A stretch of 33,291 nt of DNA from Desulfurococcaceae archaeon (GTDB lineage Archaea; Thermoproteota; Thermoprotei_A; Sulfolobales; Desulfurococcaceae): the NCBI GenBank assembly GCA_028275705.1, contig JAPWUD010000015.1, positions 1-33,291 on the forward strand. The letters run 5' to 3'. Below the pieces are notes generated by a model that was given only the letters and a program-made list of their open reading frames with translations, did not search any database and was not told where the DNA came from. The position numbers and the translations under genes were made by a program. This document shows, in pieces, positions 14,840 to 22,857 of the stretch; position 1 is the first letter of the stretch; every line of letters starts with the position of its first letter.

Positions 14840-14868
14840 GTCTCTTAGAGACGGGCTTTCAGTTATAA
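14840..14868 (-). repeat. Solo left-end-like remnant of an IS200/IS605 element
   Basis: Hairpin GTCTC-TTA-GAGAC (14840-14852) is followed by GGGCTTTCAGTTATAA, matching 13 of 18 bases of the left end at 10416-10433 (GAGGCTTTCGGTTGTAAC), with the differences mostly transitions. No transposase is attached. Confidence 0.5.
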
Positions 14869-14902
14869 TGTTATTGGAATCCATTGATTAAGGTGCGGTT
14901 GT

Positions 14903-15586
14903 TTAGTTCTTCCTCACGGTGGTTTTAATAGTGTTCTCCACTGTTATCCAATCTATTAATGTTCTACGTGTTTCACACCTAACCGGGTGCTCGAGTATAG
15001 TGTATGGTATTGTCTTAAACCCTCCTTGCTTAACTGGGTGTTTCACTAACTCAGCTGTTATCACTTTCTTCCCCCGTGACAACTTAGTAATTACTTTCAC
15101 TACGTGGTGGTGGAAGCTTCCTCCTTCTGGTCTTCTCTCCCCAAACTTAGTTATGGTATTAAATAACAATACCTGGTTCCTAGATGCAACCCTCGAGATT
15201 AACCCGGTGATCCACGTTGCTTCACTATAGTGTAGTGGATCCCTCGAGACATAGTTATAAGGGTAGAGGACTAGTACTAAGCCATTGCTAATTGATGCTA
15301 TGGACTCTAAAGCATCAACGGTATCACTTAGTCTAAAAGCCCTTGATACAACAATATTTTCTAGTCTACAATCAAGGATTCTACACAGCCTAATGAGGTA
15401 TAGTGTATCCAAACCCCCAAACTCCATGTTAAACAATACATAGACTCTCTCACTCCTACTCCTATAAGCCATAGTGTAGTGGAATACTCGGAGCACTGGG
15501 TCTTGATCACCGTAAACCTCGAAAACCCACTCCCTCCTAATGGGGTTAACAAGATCATCCAATTGCTTAATACCGGTAATGTTCAC
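14903..15586 (-). CDS. Inactivated RecA/RadA-like paralogue, Dpo2 neighbour
   Basis: About 227 residues from GTG 15586, placed about 30 bases after a TATATAAAG box; the frame is open to TTG 15607. ITGIKQLDDLV at the start and the strand order resemble RadA/KaiC-type RecA folds, but the Walker A position reads FEVYGDQDPVLRVF with no GKT/GKS, and the Walker B strand LVLVLYPYNYV has no Asp. ATP binding is thus probably lost. Genes for such degenerate RecA-fold proteins sit beside crenarchaeal dpo2; a recombinase-like accessory or loading factor for the polymerase is my inference. It follows the 79-codon gene by 30-50 bases on the same strand, but has its own promoter. Confidence 0.7.
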   Translation of the reverse strand: MNITGIKQLDDLVNPIRREWVFEVYGDQDPVLRVFHYTMAYRSRSERVYVLFNMEFGGLDTLYLIRLCRILDCRLENIVVSRAFRLSDTVDALESIASISNGLVLVLYPYNYVSRDPLHYSEATWITGLISRVASRNQVLLFNTITKFGERRPEGGSFHHHVVKVITKLSRGKKVITAELVKHPVKQGGFKTIPYTILEHPVRCETRRTLIDWITVENTIKTTVRKN

Positions 15587-15614
15587 AAAGCCCCGGTTTA
15601 AAAACAAGTACTTT

Positions 15615-15623
15615 ATATACTAG
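15615..15623 (-). promoter_or_regulatory. TATA box of the RecA-like gene
   Basis: Minus-strand TATATAAAG lies in the gap after the 79-codon gene; its distance favours GTG 15586 over TTG 15607 as the start. Confidence 0.5.
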
Positions 15624-15637
15624 AGGGGTTGCCAAAA

Positions 15638-15871
15638 CTAATCTCTGCAGCACTCGCAGAGTTCTCCAATTCTCCTAACAAGGTGTAGTATGAATAACTC
15701 AAGTGGGTCAACAACCCCTAGGTGCATGTATAGAGATAGAGTATCATCTAAGCCCTCAAGATACTTCTCAACAAGCAATCTCTCACGTTGAGGCAGTAAC
15801 TCAGATACTTTCCTAAACCTCTCAACATACTCTTTTGCAACAATCCTCAGAGACGGAGTAGTTCTACCCAC
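15638..15871 (-). CDS. Small conserved-type helical protein beside Dpo2
   Basis: 77 residues from GTG 15871, which has GGGGA 6 bases upstream; TTG 15877 is directly against that site and so less likely. All-helical, charged: LRIVAKEYVERFRKVSELLP, then RERLLVEKYLEGLDDTLSLY, and a C-terminal Cys cluster GELCECCRD. The Cys residues could bind metal or form disulfides. I cannot name a family; its place between a RecA-like gene and the divergent polymerase suggests a role in the same process. Confidence 0.6.
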   Translation of the reverse strand: MGRTTPSLRIVAKEYVERFRKVSELLPQRERLLVEKYLEGLDDTLSLYMHLGVVDPLELFILHLVRRIGELCECCRD

Positions 15872-15902
15872 GGTCAATCCCCGAGCACACTATACACTCA
15901 TG

Positions 15903-15912
15903 AACAATTGTT
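15903..15912. repeat. 10-bp palindrome in the dpo2 divergent promoter
   Basis: AACAATTGTT, perfect. It lies between the two divergent transcription units and overlaps the likely TATA region of the minus-strand unit; it may be an operator or only part of that promoter. Confidence 0.4.
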
Positions 15913-15930
15913 AAGTAGCTGGGAGGAAAT

Positions 15931-15956
15931 ACTTTCACCCACCCCTTGTTTAAAAA
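15931..15956 (+). promoter_or_regulatory. dpo2 promoter with possible damage-response hexamer
   Basis: ACTTTC at 15931-15936 fits ANTTTC, the hexamer reported upstream of DNA-damage-induced genes in Sulfolobales. TTTAAAAA at 15949-15956 is the TATA box, 12 bases downstream. The hexamer could occur by chance. Confidence 0.4.
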
Positions 15957-15981
15957 CCCCGTGCTTTATATGGGGGTTGTT

Positions 15982-17934
15982 TTGGCTAAGTGGTTTTTAG
16001 ATGCTTATGTATCTAGTGGATGGGTTTTCCTAGTGTTCTACGATGAGGACTCCCACTCTTTAGAGACTCGTAGATTCGACTTAGATCTCTACGGATACAT
16101 AGCTGGTGGAGAGCCTGGATTGATTGCAGCCGAGTTGAAAGGTATTGATGGGGTTTTAGATGCATGGGTTGAAGACTGGAGGACTCCGCCATTCTACGAC
16201 TCCCTGAAGCCCGTAGTGGTGTTTAAAACAAGGAGTTATAATGTATTGAGGAGTATCCTTGGATTAGCTAGTGTTAAGGGGCTTAGAGTTGTCAATACAT
16301 ACCCCCACCCACTTGTAGAGGCACTATATAGAGCTGGAATTCAACCAGTTACACCGGTTAAGAGCTTGAGTAATGGCGGAGTTAAAACCACCAAGTGGGA
16401 TCCAGGCATGGCAGACCCCGTGCTAAATTACGCTTTAGTAGGCTTTGAAGACGGGTACTATGTTCTAGAGTCTCCGGAGAGTAGAGAGAAGTTTTGGAGT
16501 ATAGAGGAGTTAGCTGAACACCTCTCATCGAGGAGGCTACACCTTGGCTTTGCGGACCCTTACGTATACTCTAGGCTAATAGAAGTTGAGCCTGAGATCG
16601 CTAGTGTTGCATATAGATGGGTTACTGGCGGCTTTTACAGTCCACACGAGTACTTTGAGTGGAGTAGGTTGTCTTATACCCCCTTGAGTTTAATGAATAA
16701 CATCACTATTGGAAGAGTCTTGACAACCATTGAGGCGCTGTATGCTAGAGATAGAAAGATTATTGTTGATAAATCACGTGGTAGGCGTGAGGGGTGGAGG
16801 AGTATTAGTGAGCTCCTATTGTTCGACCGCGGTGGAGTAGTATACCAGCCTAAACCAGGACTCTACTGGTGGGTTTGCCAAATAGACTTCAAGAGTCTTT
16901 ATCCAAGTATAATGGTGAAGTATAATGTCTCAGGGGAGACTATTGATAAGCCAAACTGTGGAACCCCCGTGAAGCCCGAGTGGACTCCACACACTATATG
17001 CTTAGACGAGGAAGGCATTGTATCTGCGAGTATAGGGAGGCTCATAGATCTCAAGGACGTCTATGATAAGCTCTACAAGGAGACTGGCGATACCGTATAC
17101 GAGGAGAGGAAGAAGGCTGTTAAATGGATACTTGTCGCCAGCTTCGGCTACTTGGGGTATAGGAATAGCTTATTCGGCTCTGTCATGGCCCATGAAGTCG
17201 TAACTAGTACTAGTAGAGAGGTGTTGAGGAGAGCTAGACTCGTAGTCGAGGAAATGGGTTATAGAGTGGTGCATGGTATTGTTGATAGCTTATTCGTAGC
17301 TGGCGTGGGAGAGCCGAGCGAGTGCAACTGTGTAAAGGACCAAATTGTCGAGGAGACAGGCTTCGATGCAAAGGTTGAAGCACACTACGTGTGGCTCTAC
17401 ATACCTAGGTGCCTTAATAGTAGTGATAGTGTTGCGAACAAGTACTATGGATTGCTAACAAGTGGCTTTTGGAAAGTAAAGGGTGTAATGGCTGTGCGTA
17501 GTGATACACCACCACTAGTTAAGAAAGCAGAGTTGGAGGCTTTAGCTAAGTTGTTTGAGGCTAGAACACCGAGTGAGCTAGAGGAGAAGATCGAGAAGGC
17601 TAACCACGTAATAGATGAATACATAGAGCTAGTTGAGAAGAGAGAGGTTGATCCAAGAGAACTCGTAGTTTCAAGGACTAGTGGTGTTAGAGATAGATAT
17701 AGAAGACCCCCTAGATACGTCTTGGAGTCTAAGCCCCCGTATAGATTAATATATATTAACGGTGAGCTAGTGCCATTCGAGAAAGCACTAAATAGAAGTT
17801 ACGATGTAGATAAATACGTTGAACTACTGGAGAAAACCCGTAGAGAGCTGCCTTCGCGAATAGACCTACTAAATAGCTATGTAGAAAAAACTTTATCACG
17901 ACTTGACTTTAGCCGGGCCCCTAAAACCTGGTAA
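15982..17934 (+). CDS. dpo2: Family-B DNA polymerase Dpo2 (PolB2 type)
   Basis: 650 residues from TTG 15982. The frame is open to 15946, but that region contains the TATA box; TTG 15982 is 29 bases from its centre. Motif A CQIDFKSLYPSIM is intact (Asp302). Motif B reads KAVKWILVASFGYLGYR. Motif C, normally GDTDS, reads GIVDSLFV, so the first Asp is lost and the second (Asp435) kept. The N-terminal 280 residues lack the clear D-x-E of a proofreading exonuclease. The protein is shorter than replicative PolB1/B3 (about 780-880). This is the archaeal PolB2 class; in Saccharolobus islandicus Dpo2 is damage-induced and gives error-prone damage tolerance. Its 3' end overlaps the convergent dehydrogenase by 39 bases. 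Confidence 0.9.
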   Translation: MAKWFLDAYVSSGWVFLVFYDEDSHSLETRRFDLDLYGYIAGGEPGLIAAELKGIDGVLDAWVEDWRTPPFYDSLKPVVVFKTRSYNVLRSILGLASVKGLRVVNTYPHPLVEALYRAGIQPVTPVKSLSNGGVKTTKWDPGMADPVLNYALVGFEDGYYVLESPESREKFWSIEELAEHLSSRRLHLGFADPYVYSRLIEVEPEIASVAYRWVTGGFYSPHEYFEWSRLSYTPLSLMNNITIGRVLTTIEALYARDRKIIVDKSRGRREGWRSISELLLFDRGGVVYQPKPGLYWWVCQIDFKSLYPSIMVKYNVSGETIDKPNCGTPVKPEWTPHTICLDEEGIVSASIGRLIDLKDVYDKLYKETGDTVYEERKKAVKWILVASFGYLGYRNSLFGSVMAHEVVTSTSREVLRRARLVVEEMGYRVVHGIVDSLFVAGVGEPSECNCVKDQIVEETGFDAKVEAHYVWLYIPRCLNSSDSVANKYYGLLTSGFWKVKGVMAVRSDTPPLVKKAELEALAKLFEARTPSELEEKIEKANHVIDEYIELVEKREVDPRELVVSRTSGVRDRYRRPPRYVLESKPPYRLIYINGELVPFEKALNRSYDVDKYVELLEKTRRELPSRIDLLNSYVEKTLSRLDFSRAPKTW

Positions 17935-18621
17935 TAATGGTGATAGTAGTTTAGCTATCGCCATGTAGCGTGGAATATAGATCTCGGCCTTCCCCTTCTC
18001 AATTGCTTTAATTACCTCACTTGCAACTCTAGCAGGATCTAATCCACTCTCAACCTTAAAGCCAGCCCTCTCGTGGAAACTACTTTTCACAACGCCAGGG
18101 TACACTGCTAGTACATTTATCCCCCGATCTCTCAGCTCCTTTCTCAACGCCTTTACAGCGTAGTGTAGACCTGCCTTGCTGGCACCATATAGTGGTAGAG
18201 ACTCCATTAATACATGGACTCCAGCTGTTATAATGAAGACTACAGTTGACCCTGTCTTCAGCAAGTGTAGTAGTTTCTTAGTTAGTAGTATGGGCGCTGT
18301 AAAGTTCACCATGATCATAGACAAAGCCTCCTCATCGCTGTGATCAATAATCTCCTTGTAGAGGCCGAAGCCCGCGTTATTTACGAGTAGATCTACTTCA
18401 CCAAGCATCCTCGAGGCTACTTCAACAACTCTTTCAACTCCACTAAGCTTCGATAAATCTGCTTGCAGTGGTATAATGCAGTCTCCAAGCTCTCTAGCTA
18501 GATCATTCAATGCATCTACGTCCCGGCCAACGCCTAGAACACTGTTTCCCCTACCTCTACATAGAATCCTCACTAACTCCCTTCCAATGCCAGATGATGC
18601 CCCCGTAATGATGACTTTCAA
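17896..18621 (-). CDS. Short-chain dehydrogenase/reductase (SDR)
   Basis: 241 residues, classical SDR length. NAD(P)-binding TGASSGIG (6-13), NNAG (81-84) and the catalytic Tyr145-x3-Lys149 (YGASKAGLHY). The usual active-site Ser region reads VVFIITAGV with Thr132. The Arg/Lys pattern after the first glycine loop (CRGRG, VGRD) suggests NADP(H). PGVVKSSFHERAG and a hydrophobic C-terminal segment (YMAIAKLLSPLLPG) resemble SDRs acting on lipids or steroid-like substrates. The true substrate is unknown. It is convergent with dpo2 and overlaps it, and is separate from the stomatin gene upstream. Confidence 0.9.
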   Translation of the reverse strand: MKVIITGASSGIGRELVRILCRGRGNSVLGVGRDVDALNDLARELGDCIIPLQADLSKLSGVERVVEVASRMLGEVDLLVNNAGFGLYKEIIDHSDEEALSMIMVNFTAPILLTKKLLHLLKTGSTVVFIITAGVHVLMESLPLYGASKAGLHYAVKALRKELRDRGINVLAVYPGVVKSSFHERAGFKVESGLDPARVASEVIKAIEKGKAEIYIPRYMAIAKLLSPLLPGFRGPAKVKS

Positions 18622-18677
18622 TTAGTTCACCATCTACTCCACCTTATATAGAGTAAAAAACGAATTACACGAGTTAA

Positions 18678-19547
18678 CTACTCTCCACTCTTCTTCTCGG
18701 CACCACTAAGGATTTTACTGAATACACCTAGTAATTCTAGTGGTAGAACAATTTTAGTTGCTGGAGTTTGGGCAATTGACTTAAGTGCCTCTAGATACTG
18801 GAGTAGGAGTGCGTTGGATCCTAGTTTTTCAGCCGCCTCCTGTATTAACTCCAAAGACCTCTTCTTACCCTCAGCCACTAGGATCTCGTATTGCCTCTCA
18901 CCCTCACCCTTCTTGATCAACGCCTCCCTGTGGCCTTCGGCCTCTAATATTGCAGACGTCTTCTTACCCTCAGCCTCCAGGATCATTGCTCTCTTAGTTC
19001 TCTCGGCAGCCATTTGCTTAATCATAGCCTCTTGCACTTCTCTAGGTGGCTTTATCTCCTTGATCTCTACACTCGTAACCTTGATCCCCCACCTATCAGT
19101 GACTTCATCTAGTTTAGCCCTCAAAGTGGAGTTAATATACTCCCTCCTAGCTAGGACATCATCCAACGGCATATCTCCAATAACAGCTCTCAAAGTGGTA
19201 ACTGCTATACCAGTTGCAGCGGCTACATAGTTTTGCACAGCTGTGACCGCTAAATTGGGGTCGAATATCTTCATGTATACTAGTAAGTCGACATCTACTG
19301 GTGCATTATCCTTCGTAATACATGTCTGTGGCGGAATATCAAGTACGAATTCACGGAGGTCTACTTCAACACCGCGATCGATTATTGGAACGAGGAATAT
19401 TATACCGGGGCCTCTGATACCAATTAATTTACCCAGTCTAAACAAGACAAGTCTCTTATACTCAGGAATAACCTTCAAGTGACTCAGTATTATGGATAGT
19501 ATTATCAATAGAAATATTAGCCCTATTATTAAAGTAACAATGTCCAT
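18678..19547 (-). CDS. Stomatin/SPFH-domain membrane protein (p-stomatin)
   Basis: 289 residues. One N-terminal membrane helix (VTLIIGLIFLLIILSIILS), then the SPFH domain: VIPEYKRLVLFRLGKLIG, RGPGIIFLVPIID, VDLREFVLDIPPQ, and AVTTLRAVIGDMPLDDVLARRE. A charged coiled coil follows (KQMAAERTKRAMILEAEGKK, about 180-240), then a hydrophobic end. In Pyrococcus horikoshii the stomatin PH1511 is the substrate and partner of the NfeD protease PH1510; here an NfeD gene lies 1.1 kb away on the other strand. GGTGTGAGGA precedes ATG 19547. It forms oligomeric membrane microdomain scaffolds. Confidence 0.93.
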   Translation of the reverse strand: MDIVTLIIGLIFLLIILSIILSHLKVIPEYKRLVLFRLGKLIGIRGPGIIFLVPIIDRGVEVDLREFVLDIPPQTCITKDNAPVDVDLLVYMKIFDPNLAVTAVQNYVAAATGIAVTTLRAVIGDMPLDDVLARREYINSTLRAKLDEVTDRWGIKVTSVEIKEIKPPREVQEAMIKQMAAERTKRAMILEAEGKKTSAILEAEGHREALIKKGEGERQYEILVAEGKKRSLELIQEAAEKLGSNALLLQYLEALKSIAQTPATKIVLPLELLGVFSKILSGAEKKSGE

Positions 19548-19626
19548 TCCTCACACCAAGTAGTAGTGTATGCCCCGAGAGATATATAAGAATTGTATGA
19601 CTAGTATTTAAATAATTGTTTGAATT

Positions 19627-20457
19627 ATGATAATGACGGGGGTACCCATGGAGGCTATTAGTGAGCCCACTGGCCTACTTCTACATGGAATTAAACGCCT
19701 TAGACAAAACCTTATCTTCGGTATTATTGCATTAATAATAGCTATTATAGCCGCTTCCATCATGATCTTTAGTGTAGCTTATGCAATTATGAGAGGAGAA
19801 CCCGTAAATCCAGTCTCGGTCATCGCATCAATGATCACTGTTACGGTGTTTGCACTTATTTCAAGCTTTCTGTATTTCGATGGTGCTAGAAAGCTCTCCC
19901 AGTGGAATACGAGTTTCTACTTCTACGCTAAGCTAGCTTTAATACTGATCATCATATCGATAGCACAAATGCCTATTGAAGTACTCGTAATTAACTCTAT
20001 TGTGAGCTCTATAAATGAAGTAATTAGCTCTATCCATACATATTCCATTACCCAAGTAGAGGAGGTAGCTAGGCGGGTTCAAGGACAAGTAGCACTACTA
20101 TCAGTTATGCAAAGCATGATTTCCATAGTATCGAGCATTATGGGAATTATACTTGTAAGAATACTTAGAGACCTCGGGGAAGCACTTAAAGAAACGATAT
20201 CACGTGCACAGCCGGCTGGTCAGACTCCATCATTTGCCCTTTGGAAACTAAGTGAAGCTACAACGTTTCTCACATGGAGCTACATATTGAATCTATTAAG
20301 TAGCCTTGCTGGACTGGTTTCATCAGCTATGAGCGGTATATTTGGGTTAATTGGACTAGTACTATACATCATTGGGCTAGTGAGGGGGTTTGGAGGATTA
20401 TCGGAAGCAGAGAGTGCTGCCCACTTCCTAAAGCATAGTGGGTTGCCATTGATTTAG
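19627..20457 (+). CDS. Multi-helix membrane protein (DUF973-like), between stomatin and NfeD
   Basis: 276 residues, about five or six membrane helices: IFGIIALIIAIIAASIMIFS, VSVIASMITVTVFALISSFL, YAKLALILIIISIAQ, LLSVMQSMISIVSSIMGIILV and a Gly-rich last helix (GIFGLIGLVLYIIGLVRGFGG). The N-terminal GLLLHGIKRLRQNLIFGI resembles the opening of crenarchaeal DUF973 proteins; I am only moderately sure. No catalytic motif. The frame begins at ATG 19627; Met8 (19648), after GGGGGT, is an alternative start. TATTTAAAT at 19605-19613 is the promoter. It splits the usual stomatin-NfeD pair. Confidence 0.65.
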   Translation: MIMTGVPMEAISEPTGLLLHGIKRLRQNLIFGIIALIIAIIAASIMIFSVAYAIMRGEPVNPVSVIASMITVTVFALISSFLYFDGARKLSQWNTSFYFYAKLALILIIISIAQMPIEVLVINSIVSSINEVISSIHTYSITQVEEVARRVQGQVALLSVMQSMISIVSSIMGIILVRILRDLGEALKETISRAQPAGQTPSFALWKLSEATTFLTWSYILNLLSSLAGLVSSAMSGIFGLIGLVLYIIGLVRGFGGLSEAESAAHFLKHSGLPLI

Positions 20458-20644
20458 AGACACTCTACATGTAGTAAATAATATTGCTAATTCAGCACTA
20501 CCGCTGTTGATTAATAATTGATTTTTTACTTATAGTTGCAGACGTCACCAATCTCTCTGCATAAACTTAGATCTTGGAGGGACAAGGGTCAAATGTATTT
20601 CTAAAGTACTCTCCACACAATAATCTCGACTACTACTTGGAAGA

Positions 20645-20656
20645 GCTTTAAAGACA
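20645..20656 (+). promoter_or_regulatory. TATA box of nfeD
   Basis: GCTTTAAAGAC lies about 35 bases before the nfeD starts; the AGGGTGGTG ribosome site follows at about 20677-20685. Confidence 0.45.
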
Positions 20657-20683
20657 CGTGTATTTACTCAATATTAGGGTGGT

Positions 20684-21934
20684 GTGTTGTCAGTGCAAGT
20701 CAATAAAAACCATATACTTGGATTATTCATTTTGCTCTCTTTGTTTCTAATAATTACACATATAAACTCTGCTTTATCCGAGCCTGAACATGATGGAGAG
20801 GCCGTACTACTCGTCCTCGATATGAATATTGACGGTGGCGCTGTTTCATTTGTAGAGTCTAGTGTTAAATCTAATCCAGGAAGAGTCTACATACTCGAAG
20901 TTCATAGTTATGGAGGATACTTGTCTGCTGCTGATAGAATAATTAATGTAGTTGACTCATCGGGCTCGTATTGCATAGCCTGGATCCCGCGGGGAGGATA
21001 TGCTGTCTCAGCAGCTGCACTAGTCTCTCTATCATGTAGAGAGGTCTATATGGCTCCAGGCTCTGTAATTGGTGGTATTAAGCCTTCTCCAGAGGATCCT
21101 AAAGTAGTTGAGTACATTAAAGCCAGGTTGAGGTCCTTCCTAGAGAGAAGGGGTTTAAGGAATATTAGCTGGGTTGTCGACGACCTTGTTGACCGAGCGA
21201 AGTCATATAGCTATGAGGAGGCGGTTGAAATAGGCCTCGCGAAGCCTGCTAGAGATCTCGAGGAAGTGGTTTCTACCCAGGGTTTGGAGTTGAAGTCTAG
21301 GATCTATCCTAGTTTATGGGATAAGTTAGTATCTATTATTTCACACCCCTTAGTCTCCGAGATACTATTATTCGCCGGCGTTGTATTGATACTCATAGAG
21401 GTGTTCACAACGGGCTTCCAGGGATATGGCATAGCCGGTGGATTAATGCTAGTCTTCGCACTATACGGTATGACTGTTATTCCAAGTGAAATACTACATG
21501 TTGCACTAGTGTTAGCTGGAGCTGTGCTGTTGATTATTGAATTGTTCACACCCGGATTCGGGCTTTTCGGAGTAACGGGTATATTGCTCACAGCCACTGG
21601 CTTCGCGTTAACAGTATTATCAACACCAGGAGAGGCTTTGACAAGCTACATAGTTACTGTTTCAATAGGGTTGGGCTCGATAGCTGGACTATTCATTTTC
21701 ATAGGCTACAAAGCAGCATCCACAGCTAGGATCAAGAGGAAAACCCTGACTGAGCAATTAGTAAGTGCAATTGGATATGCTAAGACAGATATCAGCGAGG
21801 TAAACCCTGGAACAGTCTATGTATTAAATGAAGATTGGACAGCATACTCAGTTAGAGGTAGTATACCCGCTGGAAGCAGAGTTAGGGTTGTTAGAGTGGA
21901 GGGGCTTAAATTATACGTTGAGAGAGTGGATTAA
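20684..21934 (+). CDS. nfeD: NfeD full-length membrane serine protease
   Basis: 416 residues. Signal/anchor helix (ILGLFILLSLFLIITHI), ClpP-like protease domain (about 40-205) with catalytic Ser109 in YAVSAAALVS, MAPGSVIGGIKPSP, and Lys146 in VEYIKARLR as the expected Ser-Lys dyad partner. Then four membrane helices (LVSEILLFAGVVLILIEVF through SIGLGSIAGLFIFIG) and a C-terminal OB-fold domain (GTVYVLNEDWTAYSVRG). It is the archaeal PH1510 type, which cleaves the hydrophobic tail of stomatin. GTG 20684 and TTG 20687 are both possible starts after GGGTGG. The stomatin gene is at 18678-19547. Confidence 0.93.
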   Translation: MLSVQVNKNHILGLFILLSLFLIITHINSALSEPEHDGEAVLLVLDMNIDGGAVSFVESSVKSNPGRVYILEVHSYGGYLSAADRIINVVDSSGSYCIAWIPRGGYAVSAAALVSLSCREVYMAPGSVIGGIKPSPEDPKVVEYIKARLRSFLERRGLRNISWVVDDLVDRAKSYSYEEAVEIGLAKPARDLEEVVSTQGLELKSRIYPSLWDKLVSIISHPLVSEILLFAGVVLILIEVFTTGFQGYGIAGGLMLVFALYGMTVIPSEILHVALVLAGAVLLIIELFTPGFGLFGVTGILLTATGFALTVLSTPGEALTSYIVTVSIGLGSIAGLFIFIGYKAASTARIKRKTLTEQLVSAIGYAKTDISEVNPGTVYVLNEDWTAYSVRGSIPAGSRVRVVRVEGLKLYVERVD

Positions 21935-22022
21935 CACACTCTGGCCCCTCCACGCGCTCAATGGACAGGCTACAGATTAGGTAACTAAAGGAACTGCGTG
22001 AATGTAGACATAATATATTGAG

Positions 22023-22039
22023 ATTAGATTTAATCTAAT
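22023..22039. promoter_or_regulatory. Palindromic operator over the HEPN start codon
   Basis: ATTAGATT (22023-22030), one spacer T, then AATCTAAT (22032-22039): perfect 8-bp arms reaching into the ATG at 22038. Position and symmetry fit autoregulation of a toxin-antitoxin operon. Confidence 0.5.
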
Positions 22040-22434
22040 GGGAATTCACTTGGGCTTTGAATTGTTGAAAAATAGAGCACTGGGTTTTCCTAGAGATGCA
22101 AGAATGGATTTTGAGAATAGAGACTACGACCTTGTATTGTTCCACATAGAGCAATTCGCTCAATTGTATTCAAAATATCTCCTATTTAAGAGAATCGGAG
22201 ACTACCCTAAAACGCATTCACTACTCAGGCTTCTCAGCGATTTGGCAAGAATCTATGGGGACTGCGGGCTACGGGATTTTATTGATAAATATTTAGGGTT
22301 TATACTTACTCGAGGAGGCGTATATATCAACACGTTACCTGCCGCGTACTTACGATGAATACATTGCAAAAGGAATCTTACTACTAGCGGACAATCTGTT
22401 AGAGGTGTTTAAATACCTCGAGTCACAACCGTAG
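22038..22434 (+). pseudogene. HEPN-domain gene, broken by a +1 frameshift
   Basis: Residues 1-90 from ATG 22038 give a normal HEPN core (YDLVLFHIEQFAQLYSKYLLF, GDYPKTHSLLRLLSDLARIY, LRDFIDKY). That frame ends at 22358 with non-family residues. In the +1 frame, from about 22290, it continues with LLEEAYISTRYLPRTYDEYI and AKGILLLADNLLEVFKYLESQ to a TAG at 22432-22434, exactly the expected HEPN C-terminus. A one-base insertion around 22285-22310 (GGG and TTT runs are there) explains it. It is followed by its MNT partner. Unless the frame is corrected in expression, the product loses its conserved STRYLPRTYDE helix. Confidence 0.75.
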
Positions 22435-22763
22435 ACCTCGAGCTTGAACACGCCTTAAAGAGAAGGCAGTATATTGAGAATGCATGGCATTACCTCAGTA
22501 GAGTGAAGAAAGCTTGTATAGAAATAGACCCAGAGTGCAGATTAATAGTATTCGGCAGCTTCATTAAGGGTGAAATACGAGTTGATAGCGATGTAGATGT
22601 TTTAGTAATTACAAAACACGCTGAGAAGCCTGAGTCTAGGGGTAGGATATTTAGATTGATCACCAAGGAAATTGGATATTATTTACCACTCGAAATCCAC
22701 ATTGTCACACCATTAGAGTTCGAAGCATACTCTAAACTAATAGACATATATCGCGAAGTATAA
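22413..22763 (+). pseudogene. MNT nucleotidyltransferase gene lacking a normal start
   Basis: The frame is open from 22413, and VDLELEHALKRRQYIENAWHY is what an MNT N-terminus looks like, but no ATG, GTG or TTG occurs before GTG 22503, which lies inside the domain. From there come VFGSFIKGEIRVDSDVDVLVI with both first metal acids, and LEIHIVTPLEFE with Glu where the third Asp is usual. The end (KLIDIYREV) is complete. The frame overlaps the HEPN end by 22 bases, as in normal operons. Either the start was mutated (GTC 22422 may have been GTG) or a rare start is used. A T-rich terminator-like CTTTTTCT follows at about 22774. Confidence 0.65.
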
Positions 22764-22770
22764 TTCGACG

Positions 22771-22781
22771 TATACTCTTTT
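22771..22781 (+). terminator. T-tract terminator after MNT gene
   Basis: ACTCTTTTTCT shortly after the MNT stop, in the form of a crenarchaeal oligo-T terminator. Confidence 0.4.
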
Positions 22782-22825
22782 TCTAGTCAATTGAATTAAA
22801 TTTAGCTAATTGAAATCAAGGGATT

Positions 22826-22848
22826 ATTGAAAAATAAAATGAAAAAGA
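22826..22848 (-). terminator. T-rich terminator of the substrate-binding protein gene
   Basis: On the minus strand CTTTTTCATTTTATTTTTCA follows the stop codon within 10-30 bases. Confidence 0.5.
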
Positions 22849-22857
22849 TGTGTATTA

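Noticed and set aside
15946-15981. Upstream TTG start for dpo2
   Set aside because: This segment contains the TATA box; transcription would begin downstream of it.
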